Shown piece by piece: positions 56,862 to 64,000 of a stretch of 64,000 bases of DNA. Location: NCBI GenBank assembly GCA_020853755.1, contig JADYYG010000014.1:62001-126000 (forward strand), read 5' to 3'. Every line of letters begins with the position of its first letter. Position 1 is the stretch's first letter. The DNA is from Dehalococcoidia bacterium. GTDB lineage: Bacteria > Chloroflexota > Dehalococcoidia > Tepidiformales > Tepidiformaceae. The notes under the pieces were generated by a model that did no database searches, was not told the DNA's origin, and was given only the letters and a program-made list of their open reading frames with translations. Both the position numbers and the translations under genes were made by a program.

Positions 56862-57968
56862 GTGGCGGCTGCTCCCCTGCCGGCCCTGCTCGAAACCGTC
56901 GAAGCGCTTGGCCCGCTGATCCGCGAGAACGCGCTGGTGGGCCAGCGCGAACGGCGCCTGCCCGCTGCCCTCGTCGATGCGTTCCACGATGCGGGTCTGT
57001 TCCGCCTCCTCGTCGCGCCGGAGTTTGGCGGGCTGGGCCTGCGCGAAATCGAAGCGGCCGGGGTGGTCGAAGCCGTCGCTCGCCATGATGCCTCCGCCGC
57101 CTGGAGCGTGATGATCGCCAACTCCACGGCCGGCTACACGCGCGCCCTCGACCCCGCCGTCACCAGGGAGATACTCAGCCCGCCGCGGACGGTCGTCGCG
57201 GGCGTGGTCAACCCGCACACGGTCACCCTCACCGCAGCGGAGGACGGCTACATCCTCAACGGGCGCGCGCCATTTGCCAGCGGTTGCACCCATGCCTCCT
57301 GGCTCGGCGGCGGCGGACTGCTCAAGGGCGCAGCGAGCGCGCGCTTCGAACCCGGCGCCCTCCTGCTGGCCTTCGTCCCGGCCGGCAAGGGCGAAATCCT
57401 CGACACCTGGAATGTCACCGGCCTGCGCGGAAGCGGCAGCCACGATGTCCTCTTCACGGACGTCTTCGTCCCCGAACGGTACGTCGCGAACAATGCAAAC
57501 GTCCCGGCGACCCGCGCCGGCGCGACCATAGCCGCGGTGGCCGTCGGCGCTGCCCGTCATGCCATCGAAGCGTTCGGATCGCTTGCCACCGGTAAGGTCT
57601 CCTTCGGCTCGCGCTCCATGGTCCGTGACCGCCCGGACGCCCAGATCGCGATGGCGAAGGCCACCGGGTTGGTCGAAGCCGCTACGGCCCTGCTCAGCGG
57701 ATACATGGCGGCCTACCCCGACCGTGTCGCGGGCGGCCCGCCGCACGCGCCTGGAGATGAGGCGAACCTGCGCCTGGCCTGCGTGACCGCCGCCGACCTC
57801 GCCGTCCAGGCTGTTGACCACATCGCTGCCGCTGCCGGCACCTCGACGCTGCCCGAGGATTCGGTCATCGGCCTCTGCTGGCGCGACGCCCACGCGGTCC
57901 AGCAGAACATCTCGGTGCAGCCGCGCCACTACCAGGAGACCGGCCGGGTCCTCCTTGGAGGCGGCTAA
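56862..57968 (+). CDS. Acyl-CoA dehydrogenase-like flavoprotein (HsaA/hydroxylase type)
   Basis: 368 residues, GTG start two bases after the upstream stop. N-terminal helical domain (LVAPEFGGLGLREIEAAGVV), middle beta domain (GYILNGRAPFASGCTHASW), and a C-terminal type 2 domain (ATGLVEAATALLSGYMAAYP, HAVQQNISVQPRHYQETGR). This is the layout of flavin-dependent hydroxylases such as HsaA and of unusual acyl-CoA dehydrogenases. The usual catalytic glutamate is not evident. Last gene of the DUF35 operon. Confidence 0.78.
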   Translation: MAAAPLPALLETVEALGPLIRENALVGQRERRLPAALVDAFHDAGLFRLLVAPEFGGLGLREIEAAGVVEAVARHDASAAWSVMIANSTAGYTRALDPAVTREILSPPRTVVAGVVNPHTVTLTAAEDGYILNGRAPFASGCTHASWLGGGGLLKGAASARFEPGALLLAFVPAGKGEILDTWNVTGLRGSGSHDVLFTDVFVPERYVANNANVPATRAGATIAAVAVGAARHAIEAFGSLATGKVSFGSRSMVRDRPDAQIAMAKATGLVEAATALLSGYMAAYPDRVAGGPPHAPGDEANLRLACVTAADLAVQAVDHIAAAAGTSTLPEDSVIGLCWRDAHAVQQNISVQPRHYQETGRVLLGGG

Positions 57969-57978
57969 GCAGGATACG

Positions 57979-58004
57979 AAAAGGCCACCCGGTGTGGGTG
58001 GCCT
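57979..58004 (-). terminator. Intrinsic terminator of tRNA-His
   Basis: AGGCCACCC and GGGTGGCCT make a perfect nine-pair stem with a five-base loop; on the minus strand it is followed by TTTTC. It may also stop plus-strand transcripts of the dehydrogenase-like gene. Confidence 0.8.
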
Positions 58005-58017
58005 GTCTCAGTTCCTC

Positions 58018-58094
58018 TGGGGCGAGCGGTGGGGTTCGAACCCACGATCTTCTGAGCCACAATCAGACGCGTTAACCACTACGCTACGCCCGCC
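58018..58094 (-). tRNA. tRNA-His (anticodon GTG)
   Basis: Complete cloverleaf on the minus strand: acceptor stem GCGGGCG/CGCTCGC with one G-U pair, U8-A9, D arm GCG...CGC, anticodon stem TCTGA/TCAGA with loop TTGTGGC (anticodon GTG), and T arm GTGGG-TTCGAAC-CCCAC. The extra G(-1) pairing with C73, unique to tRNA-His, is encoded, and so is the 3' CCA (58018-58020). It is the only tRNA found in the window. Confidence 0.97.
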
Positions 58095-58227
58095 ACGGCG
58101 AACTCGTAGCCTACCAGAAGCCCGCCTAGACGCGAACGCCCGCCGCTCGGCGCAGTCTCGAAGGCAGGTAGTGAGACGCATCAACACTACCGCCTGCGGA
58201 GTCTTCAATTCGACCAACACGGTGCGT

Positions 58228-58233
58228 TATAGT
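58228..58233 (+). promoter_or_regulatory. -10 hexamer TATAGT
   Basis: TATAGT followed by CCCG, 28 bases before the TTG start of the FecR-domain protein; GGGGGAGAGG lies between them as ribosome-binding site. Confidence 0.45.
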
Positions 58234-58261
58234 CCCGCTTCCTGACCGGGGGAGAGGGATT

Positions 58262-60316
58262 TTGAGAGTCTTCGTCACGACGATTTTCGCCGCGCTGGTG
58301 CTCGTTCTGCTTCGCGAGGCAGCCCCAGCATTCGCGGCCGTTCCGCAACGGCCATGGACCGAACCGGAGGCCTGCCAGTCGCCCGGCGGCCCCCAGAACA
58401 TCAAGCCGGCAACCCTGTTCTACGACGCCAGTGGCCCCGGGGCGATCATCAACGGCAACTACATCGCCTTCGTCTGCAATTACGGATTCGAACGCGTGAA
58501 TCCGGCGGGCCGGACCGCTGGTGTCGCTGTCAGCGTCGATTACTGTGGAGGCCCGGTTCAGCCCGCGAAACGGGAGACTGGCAGCTACACCACTTACGCC
58601 GGTGAGTTCACCGTGCGCCATCAGCGTTGGCTTCTCCAGAACGGCGCCCTTGTCGTGATCGTGGTCTACACCAATGCCCACGGCGGCATGGACGACTTCA
58701 CCGCCCAGGAGATGGTCACCGGTTCCCAGAACCTCGCCGACCTCAACCGTCCCCAGGGAGCTGTGCCCTGCCCTGGTGGCGGAACGACCCAGAACCCTGG
58801 CGGCGGCACCGGATCCGGCGGATGGAGCATCTCTCTCACGGCCTCTGCTACCGACCTCGTCGCTGGCAACGACTTCGTCCTCACCGCGACTGCGAACAAA
58901 AACGTCAGCGGCACGGGATTCGCCATCTTCATCGTCAACCAGACCGACAACGAGATCGTCTGGTGCCAGAACGTCGCAGTATGCACCTATACGGATTTCA
59001 AGAACGAACCAGGCGCCCGGACGTACCAGGCCTTCGTCGCCAACCTCCAGGGGCAGGACACCCAGGCGAGTTCTGGCACGATCGCCGTGCAGTGGAAGGC
59101 GTGGATGGGCACTGTCACGCTCTCGGTCGCCGACGCAACTGTGGATGCAGGCGACGTGGTTCACCTCATCGCGACGGCGAACCCCACCATCAACGGGTCG
59201 GTCTACATGATCCGGGTCGAGCGGACAGACTCGGGCTTCGGTGGCAACTGCCTGGAATCACCCTGCGACAAGACGGACACGTACGACGCGGGCGTGAGCT
59301 ACACCTACGTCGCTAAGGTGCTGAAGAACGACGGCACGGATCTTCGGGCGTCGAGCAGTCCGTTAACGGTCACCTGGGAGGCGACCGAAGAGTGGGCGGG
59401 CCGCGTCTTCCTGATGACGGCCGGGGGAGTGGACTCGGTGAAGCCCGGCGTGCGTGTCGTCCTTGAGGCCTACGCGGACCCGCCGCTGACAAACACCGAC
59501 CTCGTGGTGCGCGTCAGCGAGGTCGAAGGATCGGGCCAATCCGTGACCTGTGAAGACAGCACAGCAGCCCGTTGCACGATGGTCGTGCAATCCTCCTCGG
59601 CGCTGACGAGGATCTTCTCGGCCGTGGTCGTGAAGCGCGATGGCAGCGGTGGCGTGAAAGCGACGGCTTCGGACCTTGTCAGCGTGACCTGGTCCTCGTC
59701 CGGGATGCCCTTTCCCTGCACCGATGGCTGGGCTGCCGACGAGGTCAGCGGCGCCGTCACCGTCTTGATTGGCGACCGCGACCGGGTGCCGCTGAAAAAG
59801 GGGGACATCATCTGCCCGCGGGACACCGTCGAGACCGGCCCGGATGGAAACGTGCTTGGCCACTACGAGGAGCGCGGGCTGTTCAACCCGGCAGTTGGCT
59901 CGGGTGTTGCCTACAACGCCGAGGTGAAAGTGAAGCCGAACACCCAGCTCTCCCTGAACTTCTTCGATCAGAGTGTCCATTTCACGTACTTCGACATGAA
60001 GGTTGGGAGTGCCGAGTACGTCGTGAACGGTATCCGCAAGTCGGACTTCCGGATCAAGTCGCCGGTTGCCGTCGCCAGCGTCCGGGGTACCCGCTTCACG
60101 GTGGACGTTGCCCCGGGCAGCGGCGTGACGACGGTGCGGTCTTATGAACACGAAGTGCTTGTCACGCCGAACGACACCACGCTCAACCCCGTGAGCGTCT
60201 TCGGTGGTCAGCAGGTCACCATCCAGCCGGGCGTCACGCCGACGGTCGCCTCATTCATCGGGTCGCTGGGAAACAAGCGCCGGTTGCCGTCGCTAACGCG
60301 CGAGGGAGCGAACTAG
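58262..60316 (+). CDS. Secreted Ig-like repeat protein with FecR domain
   Basis: 684 residues, TTG start. Signal peptide (1-25). Residues 30-170: Cys-containing domain of unknown type. Gly/Thr linker. Three Ig-like repeats at about 187-279, 282-372 and 379-478, each starting with an L-x-A...AG-x-x-V pattern and ending ...AxSx...VxW (AVQWKAW, LTVTWEAT, VSVTWSSS), with paired cysteines. Residues about 495-655: FecR domain (LKKGDIICPRDTVETGPDG, SPVAVASVRGTRFTVDV). Likely surface-exposed adhesive or structural protein. No sigma factor or TonB receptor is adjacent. Confidence 0.75.
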   Translation: MRVFVTTIFAALVLVLLREAAPAFAAVPQRPWTEPEACQSPGGPQNIKPATLFYDASGPGAIINGNYIAFVCNYGFERVNPAGRTAGVAVSVDYCGGPVQPAKRETGSYTTYAGEFTVRHQRWLLQNGALVVIVVYTNAHGGMDDFTAQEMVTGSQNLADLNRPQGAVPCPGGGTTQNPGGGTGSGGWSISLTASATDLVAGNDFVLTATANKNVSGTGFAIFIVNQTDNEIVWCQNVAVCTYTDFKNEPGARTYQAFVANLQGQDTQASSGTIAVQWKAWMGTVTLSVADATVDAGDVVHLIATANPTINGSVYMIRVERTDSGFGGNCLESPCDKTDTYDAGVSYTYVAKVLKNDGTDLRASSSPLTVTWEATEEWAGRVFLMTAGGVDSVKPGVRVVLEAYADPPLTNTDLVVRVSEVEGSGQSVTCEDSTAARCTMVVQSSSALTRIFSAVVVKRDGSGGVKATASDLVSVTWSSSGMPFPCTDGWAADEVSGAVTVLIGDRDRVPLKKGDIICPRDTVETGPDGNVLGHYEERGLFNPAVGSGVAYNAEVKVKPNTQLSLNFFDQSVHFTYFDMKVGSAEYVVNGIRKSDFRIKSPVAVASVRGTRFTVDVAPGSGVTTVRSYEHEVLVTPNDTTLNPVSVFGGQQVTIQPGVTPTVASFIGSLGNKRRLPSLTREGAN

Positions 60317-60338
60317 CGCTGCAAGGTGCCCGTCGCCT

Positions 60339-61004
60339 TCAGTACTTCGAAACGTTCAACTCGTCCATGTGCCCGGTGACCGTATAGACCACCCGTTCGC
60401 AGATGTTCGTGCAGCGGTCCGCGATGCGCTCGAGGTTGTGCGCGCACCAGATCAGGTATGTGTTGCGCTGGACCGTCGCCGGGTCGGCGATCATCGCCTG
60501 GATGCTGGCGTCGTAGACGGCGTCCTGGAGTTGATCGACTGCATCGTCGGAATCGCAGATAGCGCGCGCCGCATCGACGTCGTGCTCGATGTACGCCTTC
60601 AGGCTCGCCCGCAGCATCTCGACCGCCTTTTCGGCCATGACCGGGATGTACCCCAGCTTCCGGGGCAGCGGCTCATCGCCCAGCATCAGGTTGATCCGCG
60701 CGATGCCTTCGGCGTGGTCCGCGATCCGCTCCAGGTCCGTGATGATATAGAGGATGCTGGCCAGCGAGCGCAGGTCCGTCGCCATCGGCTGTTGCGATGC
60801 AATCACGAAGATGGTCCGGTTCTCGATTTCGAAGCGCTTGTGGTTCACCCGGTTATCGTCATCGATGATCTTCCGGGACCATGCTGCATCGCCGTCGCGC
60901 AGTGCCTGGACGGCGTCCAGGATCGCCTTTTCGGTCATCGAGCCGAGGATCAGCACGTCGTCCTGGAGTTGGCGCAACTCGGCATTGAACAGGTCACGTG
61001 TCAT
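60339..61004 (-). CDS. phoU: Phosphate signalling protein PhoU
   Basis: 221 residues forming two three-helix bundles, each with the E-x2-R-x2-D motif that binds metal: DLERIADHAEGIA and NLERIADRCTNICER. PhoU links the Pst transporter to the PhoR kinase and keeps the Pho response off when phosphate is ample. AGGAGAGG six bases upstream. It is divergent from the response regulator gene. Confidence 0.95.
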   Translation of the reverse strand: MTRDLFNAELRQLQDDVLILGSMTEKAILDAVQALRDGDAAWSRKIIDDDNRVNHKRFEIENRTIFVIASQQPMATDLRSLASILYIITDLERIADHAEGIARINLMLGDEPLPRKLGYIPVMAEKAVEMLRASLKAYIEHDVDAARAICDSDDAVDQLQDAVYDASIQAMIADPATVQRNTYLIWCAHNLERIADRCTNICERVVYTVTGHMDELNVSKY

Positions 61005-61373
61005 GGGGCGCCTCTCCTCAGCCTGCTACCGGCATGCGTATTCTATCGCCCACTGCACGGCAATCTATTAACGGGGCGTTCATGGTTCCGCGGGTTCGCG
61101 TCCGAACGGTTCAGTCCGGCATTTCGGGCCGTTCGCCAAACGATTGCCGAGGTTTTACCCGGAGTTTGCAGAGACCTCGTGACTCCGGCCGGTCCGCCGC
61201 CGAACATACCGGTAGCAGCGGGCTGGATTACGGCCCCGGCCCGCGCATTCACCCTTTGGTGGTCGAGGGCTCCAGGCTCGCCTACCCCGTCCCGGCACGA
61301 GCCGGGTGGCAGGCCCGGAGCCCTCGGCGCATACTGCGATGGCACCGTCAGCGAAGTCAGGAGAGGAAGCGCT
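61005..61373. other. 369-bp divergent region between phoU and the response regulator
   Basis: No convincing gene. Minus-strand TAGAAT (61040-61045) is a possible phoU -10. GTTC occurs five times between 61078 and 61135, partly at 7-9-base spacing, reminiscent of actinobacterial Pho boxes but not regular. The rest is GC-rich without clear structure. Confidence 0.4.
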
Positions 61374-62051
61374 GTGCAGAAGATCCTCCTCGTCGACGAT
61401 GAGGCGAACATCCGGGACCTCAACGCGATGTACCTCGAAAAAGAGGGCTTCGCGGTTGAACACGCCGCCAACGGCGCCGACGCTATCAGCCGGTTCGATC
61501 AGGTGCAGCCCCAACTCGTCGTCCTCGATGTGATGATGCCCGGCATGGACGGCTTCGAAGTCTGTCGCGAATTGCGGCGCGAGAGCGACGTGCCCATCCT
61601 CATGCTCACCGCCCGCAGCGAGGACGTCGACAAGATCGTTGGCCTCGAACTCGGCGCCGATGACTACATGACCAAGCCCTTCAACCCGCGTGAACTCGTC
61701 GCACGGGTGAAGCGCATCCTCCACCGCGTCGAAGGTGGGCGGAAGCCCCAGAACGCCATCTCGGTCTCGAACCTGTCGGTCGACAAGGCCCGGCGCGAGG
61801 CCCGCGTCGACGGCGACGAACTCACCCTGCGGACGAAGGAGTTCGACCTCCTCGTCGCCTTTGTCGAGAACCCCGGCATCGCCCTCACTCGCGACCAATT
61901 GCTCGGCTCCGTCTGGGGATATGACTTCGCCGGCGAGACTCGGACGGTCGACGTTCACGTCCAGCACCTGCGTTCGAAACTGAACAACGCAAAGGTCCAG
62001 ATTGAGACGCTGCGCGGCGTTGGCTACAAGCTGGTCGAAGCCACGGCCTGA
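61374..62051 (+). CDS. OmpR/PhoB-type response regulator
   Basis: 225 residues, GTG start with AGGAGAGGA upstream. Receiver domain with the acidic pair (ILLVDDE), phosphorylated Asp52 in LVVLDVMMPGMDG, Thr in LTARSEDV and Lys in TKPFNP; then a winged-helix domain (ELTLRTKEFDLLVAFVEN ... RTVDVHVQHLRSKL). The position next to phoU and before a PhoR-like kinase makes it the likely PhoB. Confidence 0.9.
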   Translation: MQKILLVDDEANIRDLNAMYLEKEGFAVEHAANGADAISRFDQVQPQLVVLDVMMPGMDGFEVCRELRRESDVPILMLTARSEDVDKIVGLELGADDYMTKPFNPRELVARVKRILHRVEGGRKPQNAISVSNLSVDKARREARVDGDELTLRTKEFDLLVAFVENPGIALTRDQLLGSVWGYDFAGETRTVDVHVQHLRSKLNNAKVQIETLRGVGYKLVEATA

Positions 62052-62108
62052 GCCAAAGTGCGGGACGCGCATTGCGCACGTCGCGCTGATGTCTCAGGGT
62101 GATATTCC

Positions 62109-63614
62109 GTGGGAAGCCTCCAGGTTCGCCTCTTCACCACGTACCTCTTCATTATCGCGGTTACGCTCGGCCTCGCCGCGCTCAGCCTGCTGCTCCAACT
62201 CGGCGAATACCGCGACTCCATCTCCTACGGCAACCTCGAAGACCTCGGCCGGCTGGTGAACAGCCAGGCCGGCCTCGCCATCAACCGGCCGGTGCAGGAC
62301 CAGCAGGCGCCGGCGCCCGAACCAAACCAGCTGCTTATTGACCTCGCCGCCTTCTTCAATGGTGACGAATCCGGCAGCTTCAAGCGCGATACCGCCGTCG
62401 CCGTTATTGACCCCGACGGCCGCGTCATCCCCGGGCTCTTCCAGAGCCGGGGCGTGCCCCTCGACGGCGCGATCGTGCGTGACCTCGCGGGCCAGGCGCC
62501 CGCCGCCCGCGAAACGGACCCGCGCCGCTGCCGCCTCGATACGGTCGAGGGTCCCGACCTGCTCTGCGTGAGCGCCCCGCTGAGCGAAGAGGTGCGCCAG
62601 GCGCTCGCGGGAACCAACGCCTCGGCGATCATCGTTGCGCGGCCCGCAGCCAGCCTCGGCCAGATCACCGGCGACCTCTTTCCCCGGCTCGTGTTCTCGG
62701 GGCTTATCGGCGTGGCCGCGGCGCTCGTGCTCGGGTTCGCCCTCAGCCAGAGCGTGGCTGCGCCGCTGCGAAACATCGCCCGCGCAGCCCGCAGCGTGGC
62801 ACGCGGCAACTACCGCCAGCGCGTGCCTGCCACTGGCCCGCGCGAGGTGCGCGACCTTGCGGCGAACTTCAATCGGATGACCGAGGAGGTGCAGCGCTCG
62901 CAGCAGACCCTGCGCGACTTCCTCGCCAACATCTCCCACGAACTAAAGACGCCGCTCACCTCCATCCGCGGCTTCAGCGAGGCCATGCTCGACGGCACCA
63001 TCGACGACCAGGTGGGCATCGAACGCTCCGCGCGCATCATCAGCGACGAATCGAACCGCGTGTTGCGTCTCGTCCAGGAGCTGTTAGACCTGTCGCGTAT
63101 CGAAAGCGGCCAGGTCTCCATGCAGCAGGACGACGTGGACCTGCACGAGTTGTTCGAGCATGTGGGCGAGGTGTTCGCCCTTCGCAGCGAGGAGTCCGGC
63201 GTGGGGCTCGACATCTCGATCCAGGGGGCCGCTCACATTCGCGGCGACTTCGACCGCCTTGAACAGGTGATGAACAACCTGCTCGACAACGCCTTCCGCC
63301 ACACGCCCGGGGATGGCAAGGTGACGGTCGCCTGCCGCGACCTCCAGCCGGGCACGCTCCAGGTGACGGTGGCGGACAACGGACCTGGCATCGCCCAGGC
63401 TGACCTGCCCCACCTGTTCGAACGGTTCTACCGGGGCGATAACTCGGGCGGGGCGCCGAAGAAGGGCTATGGCCTCGGGCTGGCCATTTCGCGCGAAATC
63501 GTCCGCGCCCACGGCGGCGAGATCTGGGCGACGAGCGAGCCGGGGCGAGGCACCACCTTCGTGTTTACGCTGCCCACCGCGGGCCGAGGATCACGGAAAG
63601 CCGCCGCGAAATAG
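62109..63614 (+). CDS. Membrane sensor histidine kinase (PhoR-like)
   Basis: 501 residues, GTG start. Two spans (about 10-31 and 193-214) enclose an extracytoplasmic sensor of about 160 residues; then HAMP (AAPLRNIARAARSVARGNYR), the dimerisation domain with His277 in FLANISHELKTPL, and the ATPase domain (N box QVMNNLLDNAFRHTP, ADNGPGI, GYGLGLAI). It phosphorylates the upstream regulator, probably in response to phosphate. Its last 50 bases overlap the convergent kinase gene. Confidence 0.92.
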   Translation: MGSLQVRLFTTYLFIIAVTLGLAALSLLLQLGEYRDSISYGNLEDLGRLVNSQAGLAINRPVQDQQAPAPEPNQLLIDLAAFFNGDESGSFKRDTAVAVIDPDGRVIPGLFQSRGVPLDGAIVRDLAGQAPAARETDPRRCRLDTVEGPDLLCVSAPLSEEVRQALAGTNASAIIVARPAASLGQITGDLFPRLVFSGLIGVAAALVLGFALSQSVAAPLRNIARAARSVARGNYRQRVPATGPREVRDLAANFNRMTEEVQRSQQTLRDFLANISHELKTPLTSIRGFSEAMLDGTIDDQVGIERSARIISDESNRVLRLVQELLDLSRIESGQVSMQQDDVDLHELFEHVGEVFALRSEESGVGLDISIQGAAHIRGDFDRLEQVMNNLLDNAFRHTPGDGKVTVACRDLQPGTLQVTVADNGPGIAQADLPHLFERFYRGDNSGGAPKKGYGLGLAISREIVRAHGGEIWATSEPGRGTTFVFTLPTAGRGSRKAAAK

Positions 63615-64000
63615 CGTCCATCGTGCCGCCGGGGCCCATCCCGATGAAGCGCACGGCCCAGCCCGCCATCACCACCGCCATCCGGTAGAGTCCGCTCGCT
63701 TCGTAGTACTCGAGGTCGTGGAGCGGTTGGCCGGTCACGCCTTCGTAGGCGTCGGCGAGCAGCGTGCGGCTGCCCGGCATGCCCATGCCGCCGAAGACCG
63801 TGTGGAGCGCCGCGTAGAATCCGAGGTCAGACCGCGGGTCGCCGATGCCGGCGACCTCCCAGTCGAGCACCGTCACCACGGTGTTGCCGCGAAACAGGTA
63901 GTTCCCCGGGTTCGGGTCGCCGTGAAGGAGCGCGAACCGCGCGCTCGGCGGTTCGTTCTGGCGGAGCCACTCGCCCAGCGCGACCAGGAGCGGCGCGCGG
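63565..64000 (-). CDS. APH/ACAD10-type phosphotransferase, C-terminal part
   Basis: The frame runs off the right edge; 144 codons of the C-terminal part are present. Brenner-type motif LLHGDPNPGNYLF gives the catalytic Asp, followed by VLDWEVAGIGDPRSDLG, the metal-binding DFG-like element. The family transfers phosphate from ATP to aminoglycosides, choline, sugars or, in ACAD10/11-like members, to hydroxyacyl groups. The acyl-CoA setting of this genome favours the last option, as inference. The 3' end overlaps the histidine kinase gene on the other strand. Confidence 0.82.
   Translation of the reverse strand, partial: RAPLLVALGEWLRQNEPPSARFALLHGDPNPGNYLFRGNTVVTVLDWEVAGIGDPRSDLGFYAALHTVFGGMGMPGSRTLLADAYEGVTGQPLHDLEYYEASGLYRMAVVMAGWAVRFIGMGPGGTMDAISRRLSVILGPRWAA

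Noticed and set aside
61078..61135. Actinobacterial-type Pho box made of GTTC repeats
   Set aside because: Spacings are 7, 9, 15 and more bases instead of a regular 11; recorded only as a weak hint in the region entry.
1..64000. CRISPR arrays, rRNA genes, insertion sequences, prophage
   Set aside because: No regularly spaced direct repeats, no rRNA signature, no transposase, integrase catalytic domain or phage structural gene was seen. The recombinase-like segment at 11974 lacks the catalytic domain.

Overview
The window is GC-rich (roughly two thirds G+C) and densely coded on both strands. It has the feel of an aerobic heterotroph of the phylum Chloroflexota, perhaps a Dehalococcoidia/Tepidiforma-like lineage. 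That placement is inferred from gene style: Tat-type lipoprotein substrate-binding proteins with Gly-Cys-Gly-Asp runs, secreted proteins of a kind common in that phylum, many SDR, acyl-CoA and MaoC genes, and a Yip1-type membrane protein. No rRNA is present to prove it. About 70 protein genes, one tRNA (His), one broken toxin gene, several terminator hairpins and a repeat family are described.

Layout. 0-7.6 kb: end of an isocitrate dehydrogenase-type gene, an SGNH-like hydrolase, a bacterial translin, an AttH/CrtC-like protein, a cysteine desulfurase, and a fatty-acid cassette (two coupled hot-dog dehydratases and an acyl-CoA ligase). 7.6-18.3 kb: a type II toxin-antitoxin relic, an esterase, an MFS carrier, RsmG, a GreA fused to a recombinase-like domain, a LmbE deacetylase, two SDRs, and a fabI operon. 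18.3-25.6 kb: pstS, an orphan peptide-type binding protein, a glycosyltransferase, a hydrolase, a phosphatase and NnrS. 25.7-35 kb: small proteins, rdgB, an ArsR-type regulator, galK with a sugar-1-phosphate nucleotidyltransferase, an AidB-like acyl-CoA dehydrogenase and a Uma2 nuclease. 35-41.4 kb: an oligopeptide-type ABC importer without ATPases, beside a GH3 glycosidase. 41.4-53.6 kb: FAH-family and FMN proteins, two proteins sharing a LuxR-type helix-turn-helix on unrelated partners, a DEAD-box helicase, an enoyl-CoA hydratase operon, a DUF2089/DUF4097 operon and mgtE. 53.8-64 kb: secreted proteins, a DUF35/thiolase-like/acyl-CoA-dehydrogenase-like operon, tRNA-His, a FecR/Ig-like surface protein, phoU, a PhoB/PhoR-type two-component system and the end of an APH-type kinase.

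How the genes work together. Fatty-acid and acyl-CoA chemistry dominates (ligase, dehydratases, dehydrogenases, hydratase, SDRs, thiolase-like and DUF35 proteins, FabI). Phosphate sensing is split: pstS lies about 41 kb from phoU and the two-component genes, but its promoter carries a Pho-box-like direct repeat. Peptide or sugar uptake sits beside a beta-glycosidase and galactokinase.

Signals beyond ordinary annotation: (1) at least 17 genes have a TAnnnT -10 hexamer only 6-9 bases before the start codon, implying widespread leaderless mRNA; (2) a GGATTTTGGATT repeat family begins at the TAG stop codon of three separate genes on both strands; (3) a RelE-like toxin reading frame is interrupted by a single amber codon; (4) unusual domain fusions occur (recombinase core-binding-like plus GreA, LuxR HTH plus VOC, LuxR HTH plus Tat-like anchor plus SH3); (5) a GNRA-capped perfect stem lies in a long AT-richer intergenic region.
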